From contig JBGUEO010000006.1 in assembly GCA_041821315.1 (NCBI GenBank), positions 1-64,000 of the forward strand: 64,000 nt of DNA, read 5' to 3'. The stretch's first letter is position 1; every line of letters starts with the position of its first letter. Below are positions 25,101 through 34,048 of the stretch, in pieces. A model generated the notes under the pieces. It had not been told where the DNA came from, did not search any database, and saw nothing but the letters and a program-made list of their open reading frames with translations. A program made the translations under genes and the position numbers. The DNA is from DIGJ01 sp041821315 (lineage in GTDB: Bacteria > Bacillota > Clostridia > Lachnospirales > Lachnospiraceae).

Positions 25101-26561
25101 TGGGATTGGAATATCTGGATTAACAAACGTACTAAAGGTATCTTTTATAATCCCATCTATCACTTTTACTGCACCTATTTCAATAATTCTATCATTTACA
25201 GGACCAAAACCTGTTGTTTCAATATCAAAAACGACAAAACAATCCTTTAGCGTCTGCCCCTTCTCATTTTCAACAATACTTTTTAAATCATCCACTAAAT
25301 ATGCTTCACAACCATAGATTATCTTAAAATCATCGTCTTTTGACAATGTATGTGCTGCATCTGTAAATGCTTGAACCACACCATGATCTGTGATGGCCAT
25401 TGCTTTATGTCCCCATGACATTGCACGCTTAATCATCGTTTTAACATCCACAACTGCATCCATATCACTCATGAGTGTATGTGCATGCAGCTCGACACGT
25501 TTTTTTGTATGATTATCTTTTCTCTTTACGGTAAAATCAGAAATTGTCTTAATTCCAACAATAGAACTTATGCTAATATCCCGGTCATAACGATCCATCA
25601 AAGCCATACCCTTCATTTTCACGAATACACCTTTTTTTAGAATTTCTAAAACTTCCGGTGCCTGATTCGCTTTTAAAAAAAGCTTTCCCGAAATTGTATC
25701 TGTAAAATCTGTAATGTTAAAAATAACAAGCACTTTCTCATTACGCAGTTCTCGATTTTCAACCGATAATATCTTGCCATGTATAACGACTTCTCCAATT
25801 TCGTCCATGATATCACAAATTGGTGTTAATTCACCATCAAATGATCTTCCGAAGAAAATATCTTCATCTTCTGGCAGGCGTTTCTTTTTCCACTCCGTAC
25901 GTCTGTTTTCTTCCTTTCGGATAATCTGCTTTGGCTCTTTTTCTTTTATATCCTTGGTATCCGATTCACTCAATGGTTTATTAGAAAAACCGGAGTTTAT
26001 CCTTGCTTCTTTTCGTATTCTATCCATAGAATACACTACGGACTCTTCTTTGTTTGCATCTTTTTTTTCTTCGGTATATTCAAAGCGAATTTGAAGTGGA
26101 AACCCACATCGCTCATTAAAAATCTCTTCCAGTTTACCTTTTATTTCTGTAGAGCGCTTCTTTATAATAAAATTATCTTCGACCGAAAGAATCATTTCCT
26201 CCTTCGTCAAAGTAATGGTTGCATTCTTCACAATTCCTGCATCTACTGCACTTTCTTCTCTCAGTTCATCTAAAATGCTTTCAAAATAAATAGGCATCAG
26301 TTTTTCCGGCGTATAACTTTCCGGCAACTCATACCTAGGAATCAGAAGCAGGCGGTTATTGGTTTCTTGAAATAATTGCTTCCATAGCTGATATTCCATT
26401 TTTTTTAATTCTTTGTAGGTTAGCAATCGCTTCCCCTTTATATATATCTTTATCTGACGGCGGCTTTTGGAAGCCACCACCTTTTCTACTTCAACTTCTT
26501 GATATAACTGTTTTAACTCAGCGCTAGTATTAAGTTTTTCAAATACGTCAAAAAAATACAT
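22158..26561 (-). CDS. polC: DNA polymerase III alpha subunit, Gram-positive PolC type
   Basis: 1467 residues, normal for PolC. Order: N-terminal domain, OB fold (about 240-320, EVVIHGKILSVENRELRNEKVLVIFNITD), PHP domain starting VELHAHTLMSDMDAVVDV, the inserted DEDD proofreading exonuclease (VVFDIETTGFGPVNDRIIEIGAVKV, later HNASFDVGFI and HRAVDDAGAT), then palm and fingers with RGSVGSSFVA and DIDLNFSGEYQ, and the C-terminal HhH region. It is the leading-strand replicase of low-GC Gram-positives. GGAAGG precedes the ATG. It is the last gene of the pyrH-polC operon, as in related clostridia. Confidence 0.97.
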   Translation of the reverse strand: MYFFDVFEKLNTSAELKQLYQEVEVEKVVASKSRRQIKIYIKGKRLLTYKELKKMEYQLWKQLFQETNNRLLLIPRYELPESYTPEKLMPIYFESILDELREESAVDAGIVKNATITLTKEEMILSVEDNFIIKKRSTEIKGKLEEIFNERCGFPLQIRFEYTEEKKDANKEESVVYSMDRIRKEARINSGFSNKPLSESDTKDIKEKEPKQIIRKEENRRTEWKKKRLPEDEDIFFGRSFDGELTPICDIMDEIGEVVIHGKILSVENRELRNEKVLVIFNITDFTDTISGKLFLKANQAPEVLEILKKGVFVKMKGMALMDRYDRDISISSIVGIKTISDFTVKRKDNHTKKRVELHAHTLMSDMDAVVDVKTMIKRAMSWGHKAMAITDHGVVQAFTDAAHTLSKDDDFKIIYGCEAYLVDDLKSIVENEKGQTLKDCFVVFDIETTGFGPVNDRIIEIGAVKVIDGIIKDTFSTFVNPDIPIPFKIEQLTGITDEMVLDYPKIATILPQFLDFCKDSVLVAHNASFDVGFITKKAEQLGIETDYTVVDTVGMARSLLPNLSKYKLNIVAKNLGISLENHHRAVDDAGATAKIFLKFVEMLLQKEITTLRQLSGFGQDSKDTIKKLPAHHAVILAKNDIGRVNLYKLVSLSHIDYYQRRPKIPKSLFEENREGLIIGSACEAGELYQAILRNESKEEITRLAKFYDYLEIQPLGNNAFMIREDKYDIENNDDLIAINKKIVALGEKFNKPVVATCDVHFLDPEDEVYRRIIMAGKGFKDADDQAPLYFRTTEEMLEEFTYLGVEKAEEVVITNTNKIADMCEKISPVRPDKCPPIIEDSDKTLTEICYNKAHSMYGPTLPKIVEDRLEKELHSIITNGFAVMYIIAQKLVWKSNEDGYLVGSRGSVGSSFVATMSGITEVNPLSAHYYCTNCFYSDFDSKEVKEFSGRSGCDMPDKNCPICGKPLSKDGHEIPFETFLGFYGDKEPDIDLNFSGEYQNHAHDYTEIIFGKGQTFRAGTIGTLAEKTAYGYVLKYNEEREIHKRRAEIERIAEGCVGVRRTTGQHPGGIIVLPLGEEIYSFTPVQRPANDMTTKTITTHFDYHSIDHNLLKLDILGHDDPTMIRMLQDLTGIDPVKEIRMDDEKVLSLFDNASALNIPKDDPIGLDLGSLGIPEFGTDFVMQMLRDTKPKTFSDLVRISGLSHGTDVWLNNAQYYIANGDCTLSSAICTRDDIMTFLIHMGVENGLAFKIMESVRKGKGLSNEMETAMLEAGVPDWYIESCTKIKYMFPKAHAAAYVMMAFRIAYFKVYIPLAYYAAYFSIRASAFNYELMCQGREKLEYHMHDYEKRSNELSKKEQDTYKDMKVVQEMYARGFAFHRLDVFQAKAHHFQIIDGKLMPSLSTIEGLGDKAADAVVEAARMGSFLSQDDFKQRAKVSQTVVDSMAAMGLLGDLPISNQMSLMDFLQ

Positions 26562-26583
26562 CCATATCCTTCCCTTTTTCTGG

Positions 26584-27636
26584 CTATTTCCAGTGTAACA
26601 GTTCTTGCCGTAAAGTATTTAAAAGCTCTGTTTCTGGAACTTTTTTTATAATTTTCCCTTTTTTAATCAAAAGACCTTCTGATATTCCTCCGGCAATTCC
26701 TATATCTGCTTCTTTTGCTTCTCCAGGTCCGTTCACTGCACACCCCATAACTGCGACTTTGAGATCCATGTCAAAGTCCTGCACCATAGCTTCCACCTGA
26801 TTTGCTAATGTAATCATATCAATTCTTGTTCGTCCGCAAGTCGGGCAAGACACGACTTCAATCCCACCTTTTCGCAAGCCTAACGTCTTCAAAATTAATC
26901 TTGCAGTTTTTATTTCTTCCACTGGTGCTCCTGTTAGCGATACTCGAATTGTATCACCAATTCCTTGAGATAGAATAGCACCCAGTCCAATTGATGACTT
27001 TATATTTCCCGAATAAATAGTTCCCGCTTCTGTAATTCCAACATGAAGTGGATAATTACTCTTTTTTGCAATTATCTCATGCGCTTTGATACACATTAAG
27101 ACATCCGATGATTTAATACTAATTACTAAATTATCATAGCCCATATCTTCAATACGTTTTACCTTGTCAAGTGCACTCTCAACGATTCCTTCTGCACTAA
27201 CGCCGTGATATTTTTCGACTAAATCTTTTTCAAGTGATCCGCTGTTCACACCAACTCGAATTGGAATATTGCGATTCCTCGCCTCATCAACAACTGCTTT
27301 TAGTCTTTCTTTATTTCCAATATTCCCAGGATTAATTCGAATTTTATCCGCGCCATTTTCCATAGCAGCAATCGCAAGCTTGTAATCAAAATGGATATCT
27401 GCAACAAGTGGTATATGAATTTGCTTCTTGATTTCCAAAAATGCCTTAGCTGCCCCCATGGTTGGAACTGCACATCGTATAATATCACATCCTGCACGCT
27501 CAAGTTCTAGTATCTGCGCTACTGTGTGTTCCACATCTTCCGTCTTTGTATTGGTCATAGACTGAATAAGAACTGGATTTCCACCACCAACTTTACACGT
27601 TCCAATTTGAATTACCTTTGTATCATTACGGTACAT
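26584..27636 (-). CDS. ispG: 4-hydroxy-3-methylbut-2-enyl diphosphate synthase IspG
   Basis: 350 residues from the ATG at 27636, six bases after GAGGTG; the frame could start six codons earlier inside the rseP end. The N-terminal TIM-barrel part contains VLIQSMTNTKTEDVEHT and RINPGNIG. The C-terminal [4Fe-4S] ligands lie in SCPTCGRTRID and VMGCAVNGPGEAKEAD. The enzyme reduces MEcPP to HMBPP in the non-mevalonate isoprenoid pathway. Together with dxr and uppS in the same operon it supplies undecaprenyl carrier lipid. Confidence 0.96.
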   Translation of the reverse strand: MYRNDTKVIQIGTCKVGGGNPVLIQSMTNTKTEDVEHTVAQILELERAGCDIIRCAVPTMGAAKAFLEIKKQIHIPLVADIHFDYKLAIAAMENGADKIRINPGNIGNKERLKAVVDEARNRNIPIRVGVNSGSLEKDLVEKYHGVSAEGIVESALDKVKRIEDMGYDNLVISIKSSDVLMCIKAHEIIAKKSNYPLHVGITEAGTIYSGNIKSSIGLGAILSQGIGDTIRVSLTGAPVEEIKTARLILKTLGLRKGGIEVVSCPTCGRTRIDMITLANQVEAMVQDFDMDLKVAVMGCAVNGPGEAKEADIGIAGGISEGLLIKKGKIIKKVPETELLNTLRQELLHWK

Positions 27637-27653
27637 ACCCATCACCTCTCTCA

Positions 27654-28757
27654 TTAGAATAATCTTGAAATGTCATTATACATAACAAATACCATCAATA
27701 TCATTAACGCAACTAATCCAATCAGATGAACCATTCCTTCTTTCTCTTGATCAACCGGTTTTCCACGAACCACTTCGATCAATAAAAATACAAGTCGACC
27801 TCCATCAAGTGCAGGTAATGGCAAGAGATTCATAACACCTAAGTTCGCACTTAGTAAAATACACATATTGATTATTTGTAACATGATAGCTGTGAGCCCG
27901 TAGGATTTACTTTCTTTTATTACACCACCAACCATGTCAACAATCCCAATAGGACCTGCAATTTCATCTTTACTTACCTTTCCAGCGATTAATTGACCTA
28001 AACTCTCAACTGTTATTTTAATCCAATACTTAACTTCAACAAAACTATATTTAATTACTCCAAACGGGGAGAGTTTTACTCGTGGCGCACTAAATGAAAA
28101 TCCAAGATGATAGGCTCCTTCTTTATTTAAGGTTGGTGTAACTACTGCGGTTTGTTTCTCTCCATCCCTTTTATATTGTATTTCTACCGCATCTTCTGTC
28201 AATGGATGAAATTGAAAATAGGCACTGATTTCTCTTGCAATACCAATACTTGAATCATTGAGTCTAATAATTTCATCGCCGGCCTGAAACCCAGCATTTT
28301 GCATTGGAGATGCCTCTTCAATCGAGACAATTGTAGGCGCATCATGACCCGCAACACTGAGAATAATGATTGATAGCCCAAATGCTAATAAAAAATTAAA
28401 AAAAGGTCCTGCAAAAATAACTGAAATTCTAGCCCATACACCTTTTTTATTGAACGCATTATCATCTTCGATTAGTTCATCTTCTCCAAGCATCATACAA
28501 GAACCACCAATTGGAAGCATCTTCCATGAATATTTGGTTTTATTTTCACATCCTTCTAATGTATCAAACGCACCTTGTGAAAGAAATCCTTTTGCAATAA
28601 GTCCTTTTTCTCCTTTTACAAAGGTCACAAGTCTAGGACCCATTCCTACTGAAAATTCAGTCACGGTAACTCCATTTTTCTTTGCCAAAAGAAAATGACC
28701 AAGTTCATGAATTACAATAATTACGGTAAATATTAAAATAGCTGCTATTATATTCAT
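27654..28757 (-). CDS. rseP: RIP metalloprotease RseP / site-2 protease
   Basis: 367 residues with about four membrane segments. The zinc motif HELGH is in VIIVIHELGHFLLAKK near the N-terminus. A PDZ domain in the middle (MQNAGFQAGDEIIRLNDSSI) and the second zinc ligand in NLLPLPALDGGRLVF follow. It cleaves membrane-embedded substrates such as anti-sigma factors and leftover signal peptides. It sits between dxr and ispG, the usual position. Confidence 0.95.
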   Translation of the reverse strand: MNIIAAILIFTVIIVIHELGHFLLAKKNGVTVTEFSVGMGPRLVTFVKGEKGLIAKGFLSQGAFDTLEGCENKTKYSWKMLPIGGSCMMLGEDELIEDDNAFNKKGVWARISVIFAGPFFNFLLAFGLSIIILSVAGHDAPTIVSIEEASPMQNAGFQAGDEIIRLNDSSIGIAREISAYFQFHPLTEDAVEIQYKRDGEKQTAVVTPTLNKEGAYHLGFSFSAPRVKLSPFGVIKYSFVEVKYWIKITVESLGQLIAGKVSKDEIAGPIGIVDMVGGVIKESKSYGLTAIMLQIINMCILLSANLGVMNLLPLPALDGGRLVFLLIEVVRGKPVDQEKEGMVHLIGLVALMILMVFVMYNDISRLF

Positions 28758-28769
28758 TCTTTCCTCTTC

Positions 28770-29918
28770 CTATCTCCATTTACTATTGATTACTTCATAG
28801 GTTTCTTTTTCTGTTTCCAATATTTCCTCAACCGTCGGATTCTCCCGTAATGAATGGTTGTGAATCGCATATTCAATTATTTCTGGTATTTCCAAATACG
28901 ATATCTCTTGCTTTAAAAACATAGCAACCGCCATTTCATTCGCTGCATTAAATACGGTTGGCATACTGCCACCCATTCTACCTACCTCATATGCCATCTT
29001 CAAACCTCTAAACGTATCAAAATTCGGCTTCTCAAATGTAATTTGGGCAAGCTTTGTAAAATCCAATCGATCACCTTTCAAATGTTTCCTACTAGGATAA
29101 AACAATGCATATTGAATGGGAAGTTTCATATCTGGTGTCCCAAGCTGTGCAATCACTGCTCCATCTTCATATTCTACCATGGAATGAATAACACTTTGTG
29201 GCTGAATAACAACTTCAATCTGATCAAAAGAGACATCAAATAACCATTTTGCTTCCATCACTTCCAACCCTTTATTAATCATAGTAGAAGAATCAATGGT
29301 AATTTTCCTACCCATTGACCAATTCGGATGCTTTAGTGCATCTTCCACTTTTATCTCCTTTAATTCATCCAATGATTTTCCACGGAACGGTCCACCCGAA
29401 GCAGTCAGAATAATTTTATGAATTTCTCCCATTTTCTCACCGTTTAGGCACTGAAAAATAGCGGAATGTTCACTATCAACAGGAAGAAGCGAAACCTTCT
29501 TATTTAAAGCCAGTGGTATAATGATATGTCCCGCACAAACAAGGGTTTCTTTATTCGCAAGTGCAATATCCTTTCCTGCCTTTATCGCTTCAATCGTAGG
29601 TTGTATGCCAATCATTCCTACCACTGCCCCTACTACAATTTCAACCGTAGGTTCTGTACTGCAACGAATCAAGCCATCCATCCCAGAGTATACTTTTACG
29701 GACAAATGCTTCACTCGCTCCTTTAGTTCTAACGCTTTTTTTTCATTCCAAACAGCAACTAGTTTTGGAGAAAATTCAAGGATTTGCTTTTCTAATGCAT
29801 CAATGTTACTCTCACATGATAGCGCTAGCACTTTGAATTCTTTATGATAAGCACGTACCACCTCTAAGGTTTGTGTTCCAATTGAGCCCGTTGACCCTAA
29901 TATTGCAATTTTCTTCAA
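28770..29918 (-). CDS. dxr: 1-deoxy-D-xylulose 5-phosphate reductoisomerase
   Basis: 382 residues starting at a TTG (29918) that gives the family start KKIAILGSTGSIGTQTLEV, with GGGAG eight bases upstream. The GTG six codons earlier lies before this ribosome site. NADPH motif GSTGSIG, LANKETLV, the metal-site DSEHSAIFQCL, and GPFRG near the fosmidomycin-binding site are present. It makes MEP from DXP, the committed step of the MEP pathway. It lies between cdsA and rseP. Confidence 0.95.
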   Translation of the reverse strand: MKKIAILGSTGSIGTQTLEVVRAYHKEFKVLALSCESNIDALEKQILEFSPKLVAVWNEKKALELKERVKHLSVKVYSGMDGLIRCSTEPTVEIVVGAVVGMIGIQPTIEAIKAGKDIALANKETLVCAGHIIIPLALNKKVSLLPVDSEHSAIFQCLNGEKMGEIHKIILTASGGPFRGKSLDELKEIKVEDALKHPNWSMGRKITIDSSTMINKGLEVMEAKWLFDVSFDQIEVVIQPQSVIHSMVEYEDGAVIAQLGTPDMKLPIQYALFYPSRKHLKGDRLDFTKLAQITFEKPNFDTFRGLKMAYEVGRMGGSMPTVFNAANEMAVAMFLKQEISYLEIPEIIEYAIHNHSLRENPTVEEILETEKETYEVINSKWR

Positions 29919-29950
29919 TATATTCACTCCCTTCACTCACCTATTCCTTT

Positions 29951-30757
29951 TTATAGCATTTGTGCTAAAAAAAATACAATAGGTGCAGTAAAAATAACGC
30001 TATCAAAACGGTCTAGAATACCGCCATGTCCAGGAATTAATTTTCCATAATCTTTGATTCCATGATTCCGCTTAATTGCTGATGCCGCTAAATCCCCTAT
30101 TTGAGAAATAACAGATCCAGCACCTCCCATAATTGCAAACATAAACATTGGATTTGATATCCCAATCACACGTCCCCTTACACATAACGCATAAATAAAT
30201 CCAAGTAGCGCGGCTCCAATTACACCTCCAATACAACCCTCTAAACTCTTTTTAGGACTGAGTTGCGCAAGGTTTTGCGGAAGTTTATGCTTTCCTAAAA
30301 GCTTACCTACACAGTATGCACAAGTATCAGAACCCCATGCACCAATAAATACCAACCAGATTAACCATTTCCCATCTTCTAACATACGAAGTCTATAAAT
30401 ATATCCTAGCATGGCTGTTACATAAAATAATCCGAAAAATACCATTGCCACATGCTCTGTTTTATAGTTTGGATACGTAATTACATAAAGAACCAATATA
30501 ATAAACAAAAAACCGATCATAAGGATCATTGCATGCTCTTGCTTTTGTAATAAGAGGATTAAATCAAAACATAAACCACCCGCATAACCAGCCTTTGCTA
30601 AGGATGTTTTTTCAATTCCAATTGCACGATACAATTCAAATAACCCAATAGTTGAAATAATGGTTACTGTGGCAAATAAAATATTTCCTCCAGTAATTAC
30701 TACAAAAATTGTAATTACTAATAAAACAATTCCGCTTATCAATCGCTCAGCAAACAT
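29951..30757 (-). CDS. cdsA: Phosphatidate cytidylyltransferase (CDP-diacylglycerol synthase)
   Basis: 268 residues with seven to eight membrane segments. The C-terminal family signature KRNHGIKDYGKLIPGHGGILDRFDS is complete. It makes CDP-diacylglycerol for phospholipid synthesis. It starts 10 bases after uppS in the lipid-carrier/phospholipid operon. Confidence 0.95.
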   Translation of the reverse strand: MFAERLISGIVLLVITIFVVITGGNILFATVTIISTIGLFELYRAIGIEKTSLAKAGYAGGLCFDLILLLQKQEHAMILMIGFLFIILVLYVITYPNYKTEHVAMVFFGLFYVTAMLGYIYRLRMLEDGKWLIWLVFIGAWGSDTCAYCVGKLLGKHKLPQNLAQLSPKKSLEGCIGGVIGAALLGFIYALCVRGRVIGISNPMFMFAIMGGAGSVISQIGDLAASAIKRNHGIKDYGKLIPGHGGILDRFDSVIFTAPIVFFLAQML

Positions 30758-30767
30758 ACACTACCTC

Positions 30768-31478
30768 CTACTTTATTCCTCCAAATCTTCGTTCTCTACT
30801 ATTGTAGAACTCAATCGCTTTTACTAATTCTTCTTTATTAAAATCAGGCCACAACACATCTGTAAAATATAATTCCGCATAGGCCAACTGCCACAACAAA
30901 TAATTCGATAATCGTTGTTCACCACTTGTACGTATTAAAAGTTCCGGTGACGGTATATTGCTTGTGTCTAAATACGTCTCAAATGTGTCCTCATCCAATG
31001 CATCTGCATTTATTTTACCATTCATACAATCTTTTGCAACCTTTTTTACTGCACGAAGAATTTCATTCCTTCCACCATAATTAATTGCAACTTGAAAGTT
31101 AAGTCCTGTATTTTTGCTTGATATTTCTTCCAACTCATGAATTTGAGTCTGCATGCTTTTTTCTAATACAGTAATATCTCCAATCACACGAACACGCATA
31201 TTATTTTTCTTTGAAGTTGAAATACAATCTTTTAAGTAGTTTTTAAGCAACTTCATCAGTGCATTGACTTCACTTTCTGGCCTTGACCAGTTTTCTGTCG
31301 AAAATGCATACACGGTTAAATATTCAACTCCCATTTTATCTGCTATTTCCAAAATTTTCTCAACATTTTTACTTCCTTGTGCATGTCCAACATTTCTTGG
31401 CATTGCCCGCTTTTTTGCCCATCTACCATTTCCATCTAAAATAATAGCAATATGCTTTGGTACTATCCAATTTTCCAT
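30768..31478 (-). CDS. uppS: Undecaprenyl diphosphate synthase (cis-prenyltransferase)
   Basis: 236 residues. The start HIAIILDGNGRWAKKRAMPRNVGHAQG holds the catalytic Asp and the diphosphate-binding Arg. YLTVYAFSTENWSRP and the C-terminal DLLIRTSGEQRLSNYLLWQ-like motif (ELLIRTSGEQRLSNYLLWQ) follow. It makes the C55 carrier lipid for cell-wall synthesis. It follows frr with an 81-base gap containing a hairpin. Confidence 0.95.
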   Translation of the reverse strand: MENWIVPKHIAIILDGNGRWAKKRAMPRNVGHAQGSKNVEKILEIADKMGVEYLTVYAFSTENWSRPESEVNALMKLLKNYLKDCISTSKKNNMRVRVIGDITVLEKSMQTQIHELEEISSKNTGLNFQVAINYGGRNEILRAVKKVAKDCMNGKINADALDEDTFETYLDTSNIPSPELLIRTSGEQRLSNYLLWQLAYAELYFTDVLWPDFNKEELVKAIEFYNSRERRFGGIK

Positions 31479-31512
31479 CGTATGCTCCCACTTTTATGTC
31501 TTCATAAGAATA

Positions 31513-31547
31513 GGACTGATGCCAATTCTTGCATTTTGCACCAGTCC
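31513..31547 (-). other. Hairpin between frr and uppS
   Basis: GGACTGGTGC and GCATCAGTCC form a 10-bp stem (one G-U) on the minus strand. Only a short T-rich tail follows, so it may be a partial terminator or processing site inside the operon. Confidence 0.4.
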
Positions 31548-31559
31548 CCTGAAATACAA

Positions 31560-32114
31560 TTATACAGTAAGTATTTCTTTTGATTTTGCTTCAACTGCTT
31601 TCTCTACTTCATCAATATATTTATCTGTAAGCTTTTGTATTTTTGCTTCCGCTTGTTTTAAATCATCGTCTGAAATCTCACTATCTTTATTTTTCTTTTT
31701 GAAGGTATCATTGGCATCTCGTCGAATATTTCGAACTGCTACCTTTGCATTTTCACCTTTTTTCTTTACATCTTTCACTAACTCTTTTCTTCTCTCTTCC
31801 GTTAATTCAGGAAATACTAAGCGAATCGATTTTCCATCATTGCTTGGTGTTAATCCCAGATCCGATGCAAGAATTGCTTTTTCAATTATTTTTACCAAAG
31901 ATCCTTCCCATGGTTGGATTAAGATAACCCTTGCTTCTGGAACAGAAACATTTGCCACTGACTGGAGTGAAGATGGTTGTCCGTAGTAATCTACCGTTAG
32001 TTTATCCAACAAATGTGGATTGGCTCTTCCTGCACGAATCGAAATATATTCTTCATTTAAAGTGGTCAACGTTTTTTTCATCTTATCCTCATATTTATTC
32101 ATTTCTAATTCCAT
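31560..32114 (-). CDS. frr: Ribosome recycling factor
   Basis: 184 residues from the ATG at 32114, which has AGGAGGAG upstream; the longer frame runs into pyrH and lacks a ribosome site. ISIRAGRANPHLLDKLTVDYYGQPSSLQSVANVSVPEAR and DAND-type hinge followed by a long helical C-terminus are typical of RRF. It splits post-termination ribosomes with EF-G. It starts 17 bases after pyrH. Confidence 0.96.
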   Translation of the reverse strand: MELEMNKYEDKMKKTLTTLNEEYISIRAGRANPHLLDKLTVDYYGQPSSLQSVANVSVPEARVILIQPWEGSLVKIIEKAILASDLGLTPSNDGKSIRLVFPELTEERRKELVKDVKKKGENAKVAVRNIRRDANDTFKKKNKDSEISDDDLKQAEAKIQKLTDKYIDEVEKAVEAKSKEILTV

Positions 32115-32131
32115 TGTTATTCTCCTCCTAC

Positions 32132-32836
32132 TTATACTGTTATTTTTGTTCCACAAATACTTCCATTCACAGCATTTACAATACTATTTTCCTCGTTAAG
32201 TGCAAATACAAGTAATGGCATTTTATGTTCCAGACACATAATGGTTGCTGTTAAATCGATTACTTTTAGTTTTTTATCCAAAACATCTTGAATTGAAATT
32301 TCATTGTATTTCTTCGCCTCTATATTGGTCTTTGGATCACTATCATACACTCCATCCACTGCCTTTGCTAAAAGAATAACTTCAGCTTCCATTTCTATGG
32401 AACGAAGAACCACCGCTGTATCCGTTGAAAAATATGGATGCCCTGTTCCCCCTGCAAAAAAGACTACCATTCCTTTTTCAAAGTACTTATTTGCTCTATC
32501 TTTTGAAAATATTTTTGTCATATTTCCACATTCAAATGGTGTCAAAACTTGTGTTTTCATTCCAACATAACGAAAGATTTCTGATACATATAAACAATTC
32601 ATAACGGTTGCAAGCATTCCGATTTGATCGGCTTTGGTACGATCAATGGTCTCACTGGTTCTTCCTCGCCAGAAGTTTCCTCCACCAATTACAATTCCCA
32701 CCTGTACGCCATCATCTACCAATTGTTTTACCTGTTTTGCAACTTTTATGCAAGTATCTTCATCAAATCCTTGCTTTTTATCGCCTGCTAAGGCCTCTCC
32801 ACTTAATTTAAGCATTACTCTTTTATATTCTGCCAT
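32132..32836 (-). CDS. pyrH: Uridylate kinase
   Basis: 234 residues of the amino-acid-kinase fold: VMLKLSGEALAGDKKQGFD, VIGGGNFWRGR, FFAGGTGHPYFSTDTAVVLRS and KAVDGVYDSDPK. It phosphorylates UMP to UDP. It starts two bases after the bactofilin gene, so the two are certainly cotranscribed. Confidence 0.96.
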   Translation of the reverse strand: MAEYKRVMLKLSGEALAGDKKQGFDEDTCIKVAKQVKQLVDDGVQVGIVIGGGNFWRGRTSETIDRTKADQIGMLATVMNCLYVSEIFRYVGMKTQVLTPFECGNMTKIFSKDRANKYFEKGMVVFFAGGTGHPYFSTDTAVVLRSIEMEAEVILLAKAVDGVYDSDPKTNIEAKKYNEISIQDVLDKKLKVIDLTATIMCLEHKMPLLVFALNEENSIVNAVNGSICGTKITV

Positions 32837-32838
32837 TT

Positions 32839-34029
32839 TTACTTTTCTCCATCAAAAAAATTATCTATATCAACGGATGCATAGGACAGAGAACAATATC
32901 CATCTACTACTGCTCCATTATTAATTTGAACCGATTTTGCATTAATATTTCCTTTTACAATTGCGGTTGAGTCTATAATTACTGGACCATTTACATCCAC
33001 TTCTCCTTTTACAGCTCCAGCAATAACAGCACTGCTTGCTTTCATATCGCCAACAACAATTGTACCTACCCCAACTTTAATACTTCCCGAACTTACAAGA
33101 TTACCATCTAAACGTGCTGTATTGACATAAATTTCTGAAGCCTGAGAATTACCATTTATATTTCCAACAATTGAGAGCTTTCCAAGACAATCAATATCTC
33201 CATTTATGGTACCCATTATTTCAAGAGAACCATCGGATGATATACTACCGTTAATTTTTGTTCCCTTCGTAATAACGGTAACATCATCTCCAAGTATGCG
33301 TTGCACTTCCATTTCATCTCGTTCCGATGGTTGAGCACCTTCTTCTGCCGCGATGTCACTCTCATTGGTATCTGTAAGAATGCTTTCATCCACCTCCAAC
33401 TCACTATCCATATCACCATCTTCTCCTAAAAGCTTAGCGATTAATTCCATGTCTGAACTATCATCCCCTATTTCCATACCCTCTTTTTCCAACTGTTCTT
33501 CCATTTTCAATTCCTCCATTTCTTGTTCTACCATCTCTTGTTCTATTTTGTTTTTCTCTAACTTTTCTTCTTTAAGTTTTTCCTTCTCGATCATTTCTTC
33601 TAGAAGCACCTTTTCATCTTCATCAATCATACGCTGAATTAATTCTTCCTCCGAAAGACCATCCTCTTCGTCTAAACTATTTGCATCCAAACGTTCTAAA
33701 TCGCTCCCATTATCATCTTGTACTTTTTCTGATTTATTATCAATTACTGGTTCTGGCGATTCCTCTCCTATCGTAAGAGCATCAATTGCAGCTTGTACTT
33801 CTTCTTCTAAAATATCTTGCAGATCTTTGGCGTTTTTCTCATTTTCTTTATGAGCTTCTTTCTCCTTTTTATTCACCTTTTTTTCGACTTCTTTGTTTTC
33901 TTTTGTCTCCTGATTCACCCATTCATCCGTAATATCATCCGAAAAATCTTCTTCCAAAATTTCTTCTTCTGGTATTAATTCATTCAACGCTTGAGAAAAG
34001 TCTTCCTTTAAATCTTTGAAAAATCCCAT
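32839..34029 (-). CDS. Bactofilin-like polymer-forming protein with long acidic N-terminal region
   Basis: 396 residues. The first 240 or so are extremely rich in Glu, Asp and Lys, with runs such as KEKLKEEKLEKNK, and probably form charged helices or a disordered arm. The last 150 (from TVITKGTKINGSISSDGSLEIMGTINGDI to the end) form a bactofilin-type right-handed beta-helix with repeated G(N/D/S)I steps. Bactofilins polymerise without nucleotides and scaffold wall or flagellar enzymes. It lies between a membrane-anchored polysaccharide deacetylase and pyrH, which supports a cell-envelope role. The long acidic arm is unusual for bactofilins, which are often about 120-200 residues. Confidence 0.85.
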   Translation of the reverse strand: MGFFKDLKEDFSQALNELIPEEEILEEDFSDDITDEWVNQETKENKEVEKKVNKKEKEAHKENEKNAKDLQDILEEEVQAAIDALTIGEESPEPVIDNKSEKVQDDNGSDLERLDANSLDEEDGLSEEELIQRMIDEDEKVLLEEMIEKEKLKEEKLEKNKIEQEMVEQEMEELKMEEQLEKEGMEIGDDSSDMELIAKLLGEDGDMDSELEVDESILTDTNESDIAAEEGAQPSERDEMEVQRILGDDVTVITKGTKINGSISSDGSLEIMGTINGDIDCLGKLSIVGNINGNSQASEIYVNTARLDGNLVSSGSIKVGVGTIVVGDMKASSAVIAGAVKGEVDVNGPVIIDSTAIVKGNINAKSVQINNGAVVDGYCSLSYASVDIDNFFDGEK

Positions 34030-34048
34030 TCTCCATCCTCCTGTTTCT